DNA of 64,000 bases from Bacillus nitratireducens (GTDB lineage: Bacteria > Bacillota > Bacilli > Bacillales > Bacillaceae_G). Shown here piece after piece: positions 9,019 to 17,955 of the stretch (positions are counted from its first letter, which is position 1; the number at the start of each line of letters is the position of its first letter). The translations under genes and the position numbers were made by a program. The notes beneath the pieces were generated by a model, which was not told the origin of the DNA, ran no database searches, and worked only from the letters and a program-made list of their open reading frames with translations. The DNA lies in contig NZ_MAOC01000093.1 in the NCBI RefSeq assembly GCF_001884135.1, positions 124,001-188,000 on the forward strand. Reading direction: 5' to 3'.

Positions 9019-10384
9019 TAGATGGTAATGAAATGGTAAAACAAGACCCGTGATCAACTTCACTTGTGACAGTAATATTTCCGCCATGTAGCTCCACAAT
9101 TTCCTTTACGATAGATAGCCCTAAACCGGTTCCGCCTGTAGCTCGTGATCTAGCTTTATCAACACGATAAAAGCGGTCGAAAATGTGAGGGAGGTCTTCT
9201 GGGGGAATACCTTCTCCCTCATCCTCAATTTTGATGGAAATATGTTTATCTTCTTCTGTAACAGAAATATTGATATGAGAATGTTCTTTTGAATGCCTAT
9301 AAGCGTTATTTAAAATGTTCACTACAACTTGTTCGAATCGCTGTTCATCCAAGTTTACTAACAGTGAAGGAGGACAAGTGAAAGAAACTGTAACGTGTCT
9401 TTCCTTATACATTGCGTTTACCTTTTCGGTCATGCGAGTAAGGAAGGGGTGTAAATGCACTTCCTGTACGTGAATGAAAAAGTTATGTTTTTCCATTTGA
9501 GCAAGTGAAAATAAATCTTGAACTAAGTTTGTAATATAATCAGATTCGTCTTTTATAATGGATAAGTATCGTAAACGCTGCTCAGGAGGTGTACTTTCTT
9601 TTAATGCAATGTCAGCATAACCTCTTACGTACGTTAAAGGTGTTCTTAATTCATGAGCAACACTTGCTAGAAATTCACTTCTTTCAGTTTTCATATAATG
9701 TAAATCATTTGCGAGAGTTTGGATGGAGTCTGCTAGTTCACCAATTTCGTCATTTCGAGTAGTCGTTAATGAAACTGATAAATCCCCCTTACTCATTTTT
9801 TCAGTCGCTTGTTTCATGTGTAACAATGGTTTTGTTAATAAACGTGACAATAGAAAAATGGTGATAGCTGTTAATAGGAAAGTAATGACTCCGGCGATAA
9901 TGAATTGTCTTGTTAGCCCGTTAACCATTTCTTCGATTGATTCCGTCCCGAGAAACATATATACATAGCCTTCCGTTTTTCCTGCCACTACAATTGGACT
10001 AACTGTACATATATAATTAGATGTTTTCCAATGATTCTCTATAATTGCTCCATCATGACCTGTTCGTGTTTGCATGCTTTCAATATGTTTTTTTATAGTA
10101 GTATTTATTTCATTGGATTTTGCTAGCACTTCCTTATTTGCATTTGTAATAATAACAGTTGTTTCAGCTTCGGATTCCATTAAAGCAACATGGGAGATTG
10201 TTTGTCTATCAAAATACTTTTCAAGGACATCTCGGTGACTATTTCCGCGCTTTAATAAAGCTGTCATTTCTTCATTTACTCTATTGTTTACAAGGCTATA
10301 ATAGAGCAAGACAAATAGAACACTTTCGATTAAAAGTGTAACAATCAGAAAATAAAATCCGAGTTGAAGAGAAATTCGCTTCAT
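8993..10384 (-). CDS. Membrane sensor histidine kinase
   Basis: A 463-residue sensor kinase. Membrane segments at about residues 9-31 and 160-182 bracket a roughly 130-residue extracellular sensor; a HAMP linker (about 182-235) follows. The HisKA motif FLASVAHELRTPL places the phosphorylated His at residue 244, and the ATPase domain shows the N box NILNNAYRHS, G1 IEDEGEGIPPEDL, F box FDRFYRVDKAR and G2 GGTGLGLSIVKEI. It lies 11 bases downstream of its response regulator, in one operon. The signal is unknown; the divergent lipoprotein gene at 11245 is a candidate target. Confidence 0.93.
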   Translation of the reverse strand: MKRISLQLGFYFLIVTLLIESVLFVLLYYSLVNNRVNEEMTALLKRGNSHRDVLEKYFDRQTISHVALMESEAETTVIITNANKEVLAKSNEINTTIKKHIESMQTRTGHDGAIIENHWKTSNYICTVSPIVVAGKTEGYVYMFLGTESIEEMVNGLTRQFIIAGVITFLLTAITIFLLSRLLTKPLLHMKQATEKMSKGDLSVSLTTTRNDEIGELADSIQTLANDLHYMKTERSEFLASVAHELRTPLTYVRGYADIALKESTPPEQRLRYLSIIKDESDYITNLVQDLFSLAQMEKHNFFIHVQEVHLHPFLTRMTEKVNAMYKERHVTVSFTCPPSLLVNLDEQRFEQVVVNILNNAYRHSKEHSHINISVTEEDKHISIKIEDEGEGIPPEDLPHIFDRFYRVDKARSRATGGTGLGLSIVKEIVELHGGNITVTSEVDHGSCFTISLPSIKKHDYHQ

Positions 10385-10395
10385 CGTTTTGCTCC

Positions 10396-11073
10396 TTAGT
10401 TTTCAATATCAATCCATCGATATCCTACTCCGTAAACAGTTTTTAAATGGTGATCAATGGGGAAATTTACTTTTCGTAATTTGTCACGTAAATTACGAAT
10501 ATGTGAATCGACTGTTCTATCTTCTGTATTTGTATTTAACCCCCAAATTCGTTCAATAAGCTGATCACGGCTTAATACGTAGTTCACATGACGTAAAAAT
10601 AATCCGAGTAAAGAGAATTCGATTGGAGTGAGAAGAAGTTCTTCATTATAGACAGAAACGAAATGCTTGGCCTCATCCCATAAAATGCCGTGATATTGGA
10701 TTTGCGTACGTTGATTCGTTCGTCTTAAAACAGCTTCAATTCTTGCGAAAAGCTCCTCTTCATGGAAAGGTTTCGTCACGTAATCATCTGCTCCAAGTTT
10801 TAACCCTTGGATGACATCTACCTTTTGATCACGGGCAGTTACCATAATGATAGGAACGTTACTAAATGATCGAATTCTTTTGCACGTTTCCCATCCATCC
10901 ATCTTTGGCATCATAATATCGAGTAAAACAAATTTGAAATTTCGATTTTCTATATGTGAAATAGCTTCTTCTCCGGACACTGCACATACGCAGTTATATC
11001 CGATTGGAGTAAGATAAAGTGTTAATAATTCAAGCATTCTCGGTTCATCGTCTACGAGTAGTATATCAATCAT
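10396..11073 (-). CDS. OmpR-family response regulator
   Basis: A 225-residue regulator with an N-terminal receiver (acidic pair Asp8/Asp9, phospho-acceptor Asp52 in LLDIMMPKMDGWE, conserved Lys in VTKPFHEEE) and a C-terminal winged helix (RDQLIERIWGLNTNTEDRTVDSHI). The start is taken at the ATG whose complement is 11071-11073: CGGAGGT lies 5 bases before it, whereas the in-frame start at 11088 has no such site. It pairs with the kinase downstream. A 17-bp imperfect inverted repeat at 11124-11165 lies upstream. Confidence 0.93.
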   Translation of the reverse strand: MIDILLVDDEPRMLELLTLYLTPIGYNCVCAVSGEEAISHIENRNFKFVLLDIMMPKMDGWETCKRIRSFSNVPIIMVTARDQKVDVIQGLKLGADDYVTKPFHEEELFARIEAVLRRTNQRTQIQYHGILWDEAKHFVSVYNEELLLTPIEFSLLGLFLRHVNYVLSRDQLIERIWGLNTNTEDRTVDSHIRNLRDKLRKVNFPIDHHLKTVYGVGYRWIDIEN

Positions 11074-11123
11074 AGAGTACCTCCGCATTTGTAGTTATTA
11101 TTTAAATTGTAAGTCAAAATCAT

Positions 11124-11165
11124 GAAGAAATGGTGCAGATTATCATGCATCTGCATAATTTCTTC
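11124..11165. promoter_or_regulatory. Inverted repeat in the divergent region of the two-component system
   Basis: Arms at 11124-11140 and 11149-11165 are complementary at 15 of 17 positions around an 8-nt centre. It lies between the response regulator and the CWB2 lipoprotein genes. It could be an operator or a hairpin in either leader. Confidence 0.45.
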
Positions 11166-11244
11166 AGAATTGCTTGTTATCGTAAAGTTGAAATTCCATT
11201 TTAGGTAATAAGATTGATTCGAAAACAATTATGGGGGCGATATA

Positions 11245-12492
11245 GTGAAAAAGATGACCCGAATTTTGGGGATAACAATAATTGCAGCAGTCGGTCTTGC
11301 GGCATGCGGACAAACGAATACAGATCATAAAAACCATGAATCTACAGAAGAGAAGAAAACAGAGCAAAAGGAAATGAAAATGAATCAGGAGGTAACTGCG
11401 CCGAAAGAAATGAATCAAGGTGCATCGAATGATTTATTAACGACAAGTTTAAAAAATGTAACGAGATTAAATACAAATGATCCTCTGCAAATGGCAATAT
11501 TAACTTCGCAAACGATATGGCCAGCAACGCATAAAGAGAATCAGCCAGGCGCTATTATTTTAGTGCCAGTGAACGAGTGGCAATTAGGTATTGCAAGTGC
11601 GGATCTTATTCATCATCCGAATAACGGGCCGATTTTATTTATAGAAAAAGAAAAAGTACCCGAAATGACGTTAAAAGAAATAAAACGATTAAATCCTCTC
11701 GGAACAAAAGATGGAACGCAAATTATGGTGATGGGGGATGTAGGGGCATCTAGCCTAGAGCAATTAAAAGAATATAAAGTAAAGCAAATAAAAGAAACGG
11801 ATCCAGCTACATTTGCTAAAGATGTTGATAAAGAATATGCCGATATAACAGGGGATTATCCAAATAGCGTTATTATTGGTTCATCGGAAGAAGAAGGACG
11901 CTTATATACAACACCAGCTGTAAATTGGATTTCTCATATGCCAGAACCGCTTTTATATACAGAAAAAGAAACGGTGCCAGAAGCGACGATAGAGGCATTA
12001 AAAATGAGAAAAGATAAGGCAAATATATATGTGTTAGGACCAGAAAAAATCATTTCAAAAGCAGTAGAAAAAGAGTTAAATAAATATGGAAAAGTGACCC
12101 GTATTAGCGGAGAGACTCCAACAGAAAATTCGATTGCGTTTGCGAAATTTAAAGATGAAAAAACGAAATTTGGCTGGGGGTTCACAAAACCAGGGCACGG
12201 TTTGTCATTTGTTTCAAGTAAAACACCAGACTTAGCAGTTGCGGGAGCACCTTTTTCACATATGGGTAAACACGCACCTGTTGTATTGTTAGAAGAAGGT
12301 AAAGCTTCACAACCAGTGTATGACTTCCTTGCTAGTATTCAACCGAAGTTTAAAGATGACCCGACACTTGGACCGTATAACCACGGCTTCTTATTAGGAA
12401 GTACGAGTGATATTTCATTTGAGACACAAGGTATATTGGATGAGAGGTTAGAGATTGTGCAAGAAAGTGGTCAAGGGCACGGTGGACATTAA
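11245..12492 (+). CDS. Lipoprotein with cell wall-binding repeat 2 domains
   Basis: A 415-residue exported lipoprotein. The signal ends in the lipobox LAAC with Cys21 lipidated, followed by a charged Asp/Lys/Glu/His-rich linker. Residues about 60-320 resemble CWB2 (PF04122) repeats: recurring SADLIHHPNNGPILF, IKRLNPLGTKDGTQIMVMGD and VEKELNKYGKVTRISGETPTENS modules. CWB2 domains anchor proteins to wall polymers in clostridia, but a lipid-anchored form suggests a membrane-wall interface role. The start is GTG 11245 after GGGGGCG. Transcribed divergently from the two-component system, it may be its target. Confidence 0.85.
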   Translation: MKKMTRILGITIIAAVGLAACGQTNTDHKNHESTEEKKTEQKEMKMNQEVTAPKEMNQGASNDLLTTSLKNVTRLNTNDPLQMAILTSQTIWPATHKENQPGAIILVPVNEWQLGIASADLIHHPNNGPILFIEKEKVPEMTLKEIKRLNPLGTKDGTQIMVMGDVGASSLEQLKEYKVKQIKETDPATFAKDVDKEYADITGDYPNSVIIGSSEEEGRLYTTPAVNWISHMPEPLLYTEKETVPEATIEALKMRKDKANIYVLGPEKIISKAVEKELNKYGKVTRISGETPTENSIAFAKFKDEKTKFGWGFTKPGHGLSFVSSKTPDLAVAGAPFSHMGKHAPVVLLEEGKASQPVYDFLASIQPKFKDDPTLGPYNHGFLLGSTSDISFETQGILDERLEIVQESGQGHGGH

Positions 12493-12500
12493 TAAAATGA

Positions 12501-12535
12501 GCAAAGGCGCTGCCAAGGTAGCGTCTTTTTCTTTA
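12501..12535 (+). terminator. Terminator after CWB2 lipoprotein gene
   Basis: A stem AGGCGCTGCC/GGTAGCGTCT with two G-U pairs and a T-rich tail. Confidence 0.8.
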
Positions 12536-12625
12536 GGAAACTTTTACATAGCAAAAATATCTCTACTCGTTATATAATAGCCTTCGTGCAGTCGGCTTAG
12601 ATTTTCTTATGGAGAAAATCAAATG

Positions 12626-12784
12626 ATAAAGTGAAACTTTAATCAGTAGGGGTTTTGTTCATCCCCCACTGATTATTAGCCTTCACCAATCGGGCTTTTA
12701 TGGGCAGTTGATCCCCACCTAACTTCTTTGCTTTCGCTGAATTTTGAGGTGGGGGTCTTACTGCCTGGCAAATAGCGGGATAAA
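12626..12784 (+). repeat. bcr1-type dispersed repeat, full-length copy
   Basis: A roughly 159-bp element beginning ATAAAGTGAAACTTTAATC and ending AGCGGGATAAAA. It contains internal hairpins (GTAGGGG...CCCCAC region; GATCCCCACCT...AGGTGGGGGTC). I recognise it from memory as the bcr1 element specific to the B. cereus group. Three shortened copies elsewhere in the window (14735, 44613, 60543) share its ends or halves. It fills most of the 311-bp gap between the lipoprotein and SulP genes and ends about 6 bases before the SulP ribosome site, so it becomes SulP leader sequence if transcription starts upstream. Confidence 0.8.
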
Positions 12785-12803
12785 AGAGTAGAGGAGTGGT
12801 ATT

Positions 12804-14255
12804 TTGTTTCAAACGATAAAAAATGACTGGTTCTCCAACGTGAAAGGGGATGTGCTATCAGGAATTGTCGTTGCTTTAGCGTTAATTCCTGAAGCAATCG
12901 CCTTCTCTGTTATTGCAGGCGTGGATCCGACCGTTGGGTTATACGCTGCTTTTTGTATTGCGGTTACCATTTCATTTGTTGGCGGAAGAACTGGGATGAT
13001 TTCAGCTGCAACAGGTGCAATGGCATTATTAATGGTAACGCTCGTTAAGGATCATGGTTTGCAATATTTATTTGCTACAACAATATTAACCGGTATTGTC
13101 CAAATTATTTTTGGCTTGTTCAAACTGAGCTCATTTATGAAATTTGTACCTAAATCTGTTATGAGTGGTTTTTTAAATTCACTTGGCATTTTAGTTTTTA
13201 CAGCGCAATTGCCGCATTTTAAAAATGCAACTTGGCAAATGTATGCACTTGTCGCATTAGGACTTGTAATTATATATGTATTTCCACGTATTACGACGGC
13301 TGTACCGTCTACACTTATTTCTATTGTTATTGTGACAAGTATTGCACTTATGAGCGGATTACAGTTGAAAACAGTAGGGGATATGGGAAGTTTACCGAAA
13401 GAATTACCGTTCTTTAGCATTCCTAATGTACCGTTTACACTTGAGACATTAGGGATTATTTTACCGTACGCAATTATGCTTGCAATTATCGGTTTACTAG
13501 AGTCATTATTAACAGCTTCAGTTTTAGATGATATGACGCATACGGATAGTAATAAACATAAAGAAGCACGTGGTCAAGGTATTGCAAACATTGTCACTGG
13601 TTTCTTCGGAGGAATGGCAGGCTGTGCAATGATTGGACAATCTGTTATTAATATTAAATCAGGTGGACGAGGTCGTTTATCAACATTTGTAGCGGGCGGA
13701 TTTTTAATCGTATTACTATTCGTTTTAGGTGACTATGTCGTTCATATTCCAATGGCAGCATTAGTTGCAGTTATGATTATGGTTTCAATTGGAACATTTG
13801 ATTGGAACTCTGTAACAACGATTCATAAAGTACCAAAAGGAAATGCATTTGTTATGATCGTAACAGTTGTGATTGTCCTAATTACACATAATTTAGCATT
13901 AGGTGTAATTATCGGAACAGTAATTAGCGCGGTTTTATTTGCATTCAATATGGCAAAGATTCACGTGAAACATTCGTATATTGAAAATAAGAAAATATAC
14001 GAAATTCACGGCCAGCTATTCTTCGCATCTACGGCAGAGTTTATAAATGCTTTTTCATATAATGAAGATGCGAAAGAAATTGAACTGAATTTTACTCACG
14101 CACACGTATGGGATGATTCAGCAGTAGCAGCAATTGATAAAGTTATAATGAAGTATGAACAAAGCGGTGTGAAGGTAAGGATTACAGGGTTAAATGAACG
14201 AAGCTCGAAGATTGTTTCAAATTTAGCTACCTATAATAAGAGAATTGCTAGTTAG
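12804..14255 (+). CDS. SulP family anion transporter with STAS domain
   Basis: A 483-residue SulP/SLC26 transporter. About 10-12 membrane segments occupy residues 15-385; the family region [21 protein letters not shown] lies near residue 32, and a STAS domain fills the C-terminus (from about 400, with [19 protein letters not shown]). Members carry sulfate, bicarbonate or other anions. The TTG 12804 start follows GAGGAG by 7 bases. A UspA gene follows within 65 bases. In other bacteria short SulP proteins next to Usp genes are often bicarbonate transporters, so HCO3- is as plausible as sulfate. Confidence 0.9.
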   Translation: MFQTIKNDWFSNVKGDVLSGIVVALALIPEAIAFSVIAGVDPTVGLYAAFCIAVTISFVGGRTGMISAATGAMALLMVTLVKDHGLQYLFATTILTGIVQIIFGLFKLSSFMKFVPKSVMSGFLNSLGILVFTAQLPHFKNATWQMYALVALGLVIIYVFPRITTAVPSTLISIVIVTSIALMSGLQLKTVGDMGSLPKELPFFSIPNVPFTLETLGIILPYAIMLAIIGLLESLLTASVLDDMTHTDSNKHKEARGQGIANIVTGFFGGMAGCAMIGQSVINIKSGGRGRLSTFVAGGFLIVLLFVLGDYVVHIPMAALVAVMIMVSIGTFDWNSVTTIHKVPKGNAFVMIVTVVIVLITHNLALGVIIGTVISAVLFAFNMAKIHVKHSYIENKKIYEIHGQLFFASTAEFINAFSYNEDAKEIELNFTHAHVWDDSAVAAIDKVIMKYEQSGVKVRITGLNERSSKIVSNLATYNKRIAS

Positions 14256-14281
14256 AAGCCTCCTTTTTAGGGGGCTTTATT
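14256..14281 (+). terminator. Weak terminator or attenuator between SulP and UspA genes
   Basis: AAGCCTCC/GGGGGCTT stem with a short T-rich tail. It may only partly stop transcription. Confidence 0.5.
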
Positions 14282-14320
14282 ATATAATACGGGTAGGATA
14301 ACGAAAAGGGGATTCAGCAT

Positions 14321-14743
14321 ATGTACAAACAAATTATATTAGCATGTGACGGTTCTGAACATGCACTTCGAGCAGCTGAGCATGCAACATATATTGCGAA
14401 ATTTAACGAAGAAACACATGTTGAAGTTGTGTACGTAGTAGATAATAGAACGGCAAAATCAGATATTATACAAGGACAAACGGATTTAGAAACAATATCA
14501 GCTAGTCGAAAAGATAAATTAAAAGAGATTGAGGGTTTATTAAAGAAAGAGAACATTTCCTACAAAATTACGATTCTACATGGTGATCCAGGGGATACGA
14601 TTGTTCAATATGTAAATACAGGAGATATAGACCTTGTTATTGCTGGAAGTAGAGGATTAAATACACTGCAAGAAATGGTACTTGGTAGTGTAAGTCATAA
14701 AATAGCAAAGCGTGTGAAATGCCCGGTGATGATTATAAAGTGA
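14321..14743 (+). CDS. Universal stress protein, UspA family
   Basis: A 140-residue Usp domain protein. It starts MYKQIILACDGSEHALRAAEHA and ends with the ATP-binding signature G-2x-G-9x-G-(S/T) visible as AGSRGLNTLQEMVLGSVS (about residues 108-125), so it is the ATP-binding subtype. The last two codons and the stop (ATA AAG TGA, 14735-14743) are also the first bases of a shortened bcr1-type repeat. It probably shares a transcript with SulP. Confidence 0.92.
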   Translation: MYKQIILACDGSEHALRAAEHATYIAKFNEETHVEVVYVVDNRTAKSDIIQGQTDLETISASRKDKLKEIEGLLKKENISYKITILHGDPGDTIVQYVNTGDIDLVIAGSRGLNTLQEMVLGSVSHKIAKRVKCPVMIIK

Positions 14744-14791
14744 AACTTTAATCGGTGGGGGTCTTACTGCCCGGCGAATAGCGGGATAAAA
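14735..14791 (+). repeat. Internally deleted bcr1-type repeat overlapping the UspA stop codon
   Basis: It begins ATAAAGTGAAACTTTAATC like the full copy at 12626, then jumps to the repeat's 3' part (GGTGGGGGTCTTACTGCC ... GCGGGATAAAA). About 100 bases of the middle are missing. The first nine bases encode the last two residues and stop of UspA. Confidence 0.8.
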
Positions 14792-14823
14792 TAAGTTGAG
14801 TGAGATATTATGTAGTGTAAGCA

Positions 14824-14852
14824 GGACCTTGATATAATTCGAGGTCTTTTTT
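14824..14852 (+). terminator. Terminator after UspA gene
   Basis: A GACCTTGA/TCGAGGTC stem with one G-U pair followed by six Ts. Confidence 0.75.
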
Positions 14853-14911
14853 GATGCATAAAGGGGGAGAGTGTGGACATACTAGATATATAAGTTTAAA
14901 GGGAATTTGTT

Positions 14912-14931
14912 AACTTACAATTTTGTAAGTT
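14912..14931. promoter_or_regulatory. 20-bp palindrome upstream of the 41-residue membrane peptide
   Basis: AACTTACAA and its complement TTGTAAGTT flank two central bases. The TTAC...GTAA architecture recalls operators of HxlR/DUF24 regulators such as CatR and YodB. No such regulator gene is in the window, so the assignment is only a suggestion. Confidence 0.4.
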
Positions 14932-15005
14932 AGTTGTCAGTGAAATCGATGTTATGAAAATTATTCCATTGGTAAAATAAGAGTATCAAAGGGGAGATAG
15001 GGAGG

Positions 15006-15131
15006 ATGAAAAAGATGAAAGCATTCCAAAATTTATCATATAGCCAAGGTGTGGGTCTTGTTTGTTTAGGGGGATTTGCTGGATCTGTTACGTTAGCTGT
15101 TTTAATAAAGATGATTCATCAAATTTTTTGA
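15006..15131 (+). CDS. Small membrane peptide, 41 residues
   Basis: A short frame encoding MKKMKAFQNLSYSQGVGLVC and then a hydrophobic Gly/Val/Leu segment (about residues 16-35), ending IHQIF. One membrane span with a positive N-terminus is predicted. GGGGAG lies 9 bases before ATG 15006, and GGAGG lies 9 bases before the in-frame ATG 15015, so translation is likely from one of the two. It sits alone between the UspA terminator and the opp terminator. I do not recognise the family; a toxin-like peptide or a small transporter accessory are both possible. Confidence 0.6.
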   Translation: MKKMKAFQNLSYSQGVGLVCLGGFAGSVTLAVLIKMIHQIF

Positions 15132-15186
15132 TTTTATAGTAGGGAAGGAATTGGTTGTTATAAATAGTAAGAAAAGGATTGTAAAT

Positions 15187-15232
15187 AAAAAATAGCTCTT
15201 AGCATGTATGTAGATGCTAAGAGCTATTTTTA
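15187..15232. terminator. Strong bidirectional terminator
   Basis: A 17-bp perfect stem (15189-15205 with 15214-15230) with A/T runs on both sides. It serves the opp operon on the minus strand and the small peptide gene on the plus strand. Confidence 0.9.
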
Positions 15233-15235
15233 TGA

Positions 15236-17017
15236 TTATTTTTCTACTTCTGGCTTCTCACTTGTTACAGTAACGTCTTTCCAATGTGAAGTTATTTGAT
15301 TTACTTCAGCGTTGACATCATAATTTTTTACACGCTTATTAACACCTGTTAAATCAAATGTATAATGAATTGGAATCATCGGTGCTTCGTCATGAATTAA
15401 TTTTTGCCATTTATCGTATATTTCTTTACGATATTTTTCATCAGTAGCTTTTTCTGATAATCCTGCGTCTAATAACTTCGTATTTTCATCATTTACCCAG
15501 CGCTGGTAGTTGAATCCGGCATTTTTGCCCCATAGGCCAGAAAGGTCAGGGTCAGAGCCAGTATTCCAAGCACCAGAGAAAATATCAACCTTCGGATCAT
15601 CTTTTTTAATCATATCACGCATAGCATTAAATTCGTGTAAGCGTCCATCAAGAAGTTCTACTTTTAAGCCGATATCTTTCCAAGATTGAATATAGAATTT
15701 TGCAAGTGGTTCACTTGTCTCACTACCGTTACTAGCTAGGAAGTTAATTTTAAATTCATTACCTTTTGGATCCTCACGGAATCCATCACCATTCTTGTCT
15801 TTATAGCCAGCTTCATCTAATAGTTTTTTCGCTTTATCTACATCTAAGTTATATGCGCCAACACTGTTATTATGGTACTTTGGCATAGATGGTGGAATTG
15901 GAGAGTTAGCTGGAACACGAAGTCCGTGATATACTTTTTCTCCTAATTTTTCTCTATCAATTGCATATGCCATCGCTTGACGTAAACGAACGTCTTTGAA
16001 CTTATCGTTATCCATTACAGCTTCATTCTTTGCTTTGTCCATATGTCCGAACTTAAATCCGATATAAGTGTAAGCAAGGTCAGTTTTACCAATTAGTTGT
16101 GTGTTTTTTAATTTACTTACGTTCGGATATTGATCAGCAGTAATTGATGCAATATCAATATCACCTTTTTTCAGAGATGCACTAACAATAGATGGATTTA
16201 CAACTTTTAATGTTACATTTTTTAGCTTAGGTTTGCCACCCCAGTAATCATCAAAGCGCTCATACTCAACTGATTCACCAGGAACGATTTTCTTCACTTT
16301 AAATGGACCGAATCCAATTGGATTTTGACGGATTTTATCTGATTCAGCTAGTTTTTCAATTGGTACATCACCTAAATATTTTTTAGGTGTAGGATATGTC
16401 CAAATACCCGTTTTCAGTGAAGGGTTTACTTCTTTATAAGTAATGGAAATTGTTTTTGGATCGACTACTTTAATACCAGAAATTTTGTCAGCTTTTCCAG
16501 TGTGATATTCTTCCATACCTTCAATCATTTGCATTTGTGTATCGTAACGAATACCTGTATATTTACTATTACCGATAATTAAGTAAGAATATTCTAAATC
16601 TTCAGCTGTTAAAGGGTTACCATCATGCCATTTTACATTATCTTTAATTTTAATTGTAATTGTTTTTTTATCTTCAGAAATTGTATAAGTTGCAGCACCT
16701 TCATTTGTAATTTCCCAGTTTTTATCTGTAGCTAATAATTGTTCATCAAAGAAATCCATAATTTCTGAATCTGGAGCAACTTCATACAATACTCTACTTA
16801 AAACACCAGAGAAAGGTGAATTTGAAACGAGTCCATAAGTTAATGATCCGTCTTTAATTTCTTTACCGTCATTTTTTACAGCAGCACTAAATTTATTTGT
16901 TTCTACTTTTTTTGTGTTTGCTTTTTTACTACCGCTATCAGCACCCCCACATGCAGATAGTAATAATGTTGAAGCAGCAAGTGTACTTAATACTTTGTAC
17001 AGTTTTGGTTTGTTCAT
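15236..17017 (-). CDS. oppA: Oligopeptide ABC transporter substrate-binding lipoprotein
   Basis: A 593-residue family 5 solute-binding protein. The lipobox LSAC puts the lipid on Cys23. The SBP_bac_5 signature region (KDNVKWHDGNPLTAEDLEYS, about residues 125-145) and the RQAMAYAIDREKLGEKVYHG segment near 345 are conserved in OppA/AppA/DppE proteins. It is longer than the usual 540-560 residues because of a long N-terminal linker and an extended C-terminus. It is the last gene of the D-F-B-C-A operon, 14 bases after oppC, and delivers extracellular peptides to the OppBC channel. Confidence 0.92.
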   Translation of the reverse strand: MNKPKLYKVLSTLAASTLLLSACGGADSGSKKANTKKVETNKFSAAVKNDGKEIKDGSLTYGLVSNSPFSGVLSRVLYEVAPDSEIMDFFDEQLLATDKNWEITNEGAATYTISEDKKTITIKIKDNVKWHDGNPLTAEDLEYSYLIIGNSKYTGIRYDTQMQMIEGMEEYHTGKADKISGIKVVDPKTISITYKEVNPSLKTGIWTYPTPKKYLGDVPIEKLAESDKIRQNPIGFGPFKVKKIVPGESVEYERFDDYWGGKPKLKNVTLKVVNPSIVSASLKKGDIDIASITADQYPNVSKLKNTQLIGKTDLAYTYIGFKFGHMDKAKNEAVMDNDKFKDVRLRQAMAYAIDREKLGEKVYHGLRVPANSPIPPSMPKYHNNSVGAYNLDVDKAKKLLDEAGYKDKNGDGFREDPKGNEFKINFLASNGSETSEPLAKFYIQSWKDIGLKVELLDGRLHEFNAMRDMIKKDDPKVDIFSGAWNTGSDPDLSGLWGKNAGFNYQRWVNDENTKLLDAGLSEKATDEKYRKEIYDKWQKLIHDEAPMIPIHYTFDLTGVNKRVKNYDVNAEVNQITSHWKDVTVTSEKPEVEK

Positions 17018-17031
17018 AACTTCTCCACCCC

Positions 17032-17937
17032 TTATCCTTTTCTTTGTCTCGCATCAGCCGCACGCTTTAACGCTTGACCAATAAAATTTATACACAGCAT
17101 CAACACTAAAATCATGATTGATGCGGGTAACCAAATCCACCACTTTTCTTGCAATACATCTGGGTTAGTTGCGTAACTTACAAGTGTACCAAGACTTGGT
17201 GTGCTCTCTGGTAGACCGAAGCCTAAGTAAGTTAAACTAGATTCAATTCCGATGTTACCAGCAAGATTTAATGTAATATTTACGATGATAATAGAACTTA
17301 AATTAGGTAATATTTGCTGGAAGATTATTTTCCAATTTGGTGTTCCTAACGTTTTTGATGCAGATACGTAATCAAGTTCTTTCTCAGTCAATACTTTAGA
17401 ACGTATCAGCCTTGCTTTTCCGACCCATAAGAAAGCGGTCATTATGAGAATAAATGTCGTAATATTGAAAGTTGGAACGAGTGAGATAAACACGATAACA
17501 ATCATTAAGAATGGTAAAATCATCATAAAGTCGATAAAACGCATAATGATGTTATCGACAACTCCTCCAAAATAGCCAGCAATTAGTCCCATCGTAAGAC
17601 CGATAAGGGTTGATAAAAGAGTGATAGCTAAACCAACTGTAAAGGAGTTACGTGTACCAATAATTAATTGTCCGAAAATATCGCGACCTCCATAATCAGT
17701 TCCTAACCAATGTTCAGCAGAAGGAGGATCATAAATGGCGAACAGATCGACTCGGACGATATCTTCTTGCTTCATAATAAATGAAGTTGCGTAAACGGCT
17801 ATTAATATTAAAGCTAAAAAGAATAGAGAAAACATTGCTAGTTTATCTTTACGAAATTCTCGCCACATAATGGAGAAACCAGAAGGGCTCTTTTCGTAAT
17901 GAATGACTTCAGTTTGTTTTTCAGGATTTGCTAACAT
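17032..17937 (-). CDS. oppC: Oligopeptide ABC transporter permease OppC
   Basis: A 301-residue inner membrane permease with an N-terminal OppC_N segment and a BPD_transp_1 core. LGTDYGGRDIFGQLIIGTRNS near residue 80 is the classic OppC/DppC motif, and the EAA loop KELDYVSASKTLGTPNWKII is near residue 185. It starts just downstream of oppB (18 bases) and pairs with it to form the channel. Confidence 0.92.
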   Translation of the reverse strand: MLANPEKQTEVIHYEKSPSGFSIMWREFRKDKLAMFSLFFLALILIAVYATSFIMKQEDIVRVDLFAIYDPPSAEHWLGTDYGGRDIFGQLIIGTRNSFTVGLAITLLSTLIGLTMGLIAGYFGGVVDNIIMRFIDFMMILPFLMIVIVFISLVPTFNITTFILIMTAFLWVGKARLIRSKVLTEKELDYVSASKTLGTPNWKIIFQQILPNLSSIIIVNITLNLAGNIGIESSLTYLGFGLPESTPSLGTLVSYATNPDVLQEKWWIWLPASIMILVLMLCINFIGQALKRAADARQRKG

Positions 17938-17955
17938 AACGTTTCTTCACCTCCA

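Noticed and set aside
12676-12897. 73-codon minus-strand frame over the repeat and SulP start
   Set aside because: It lies in the bcr1-type repeat and antisense to the SulP start, without supporting signals.
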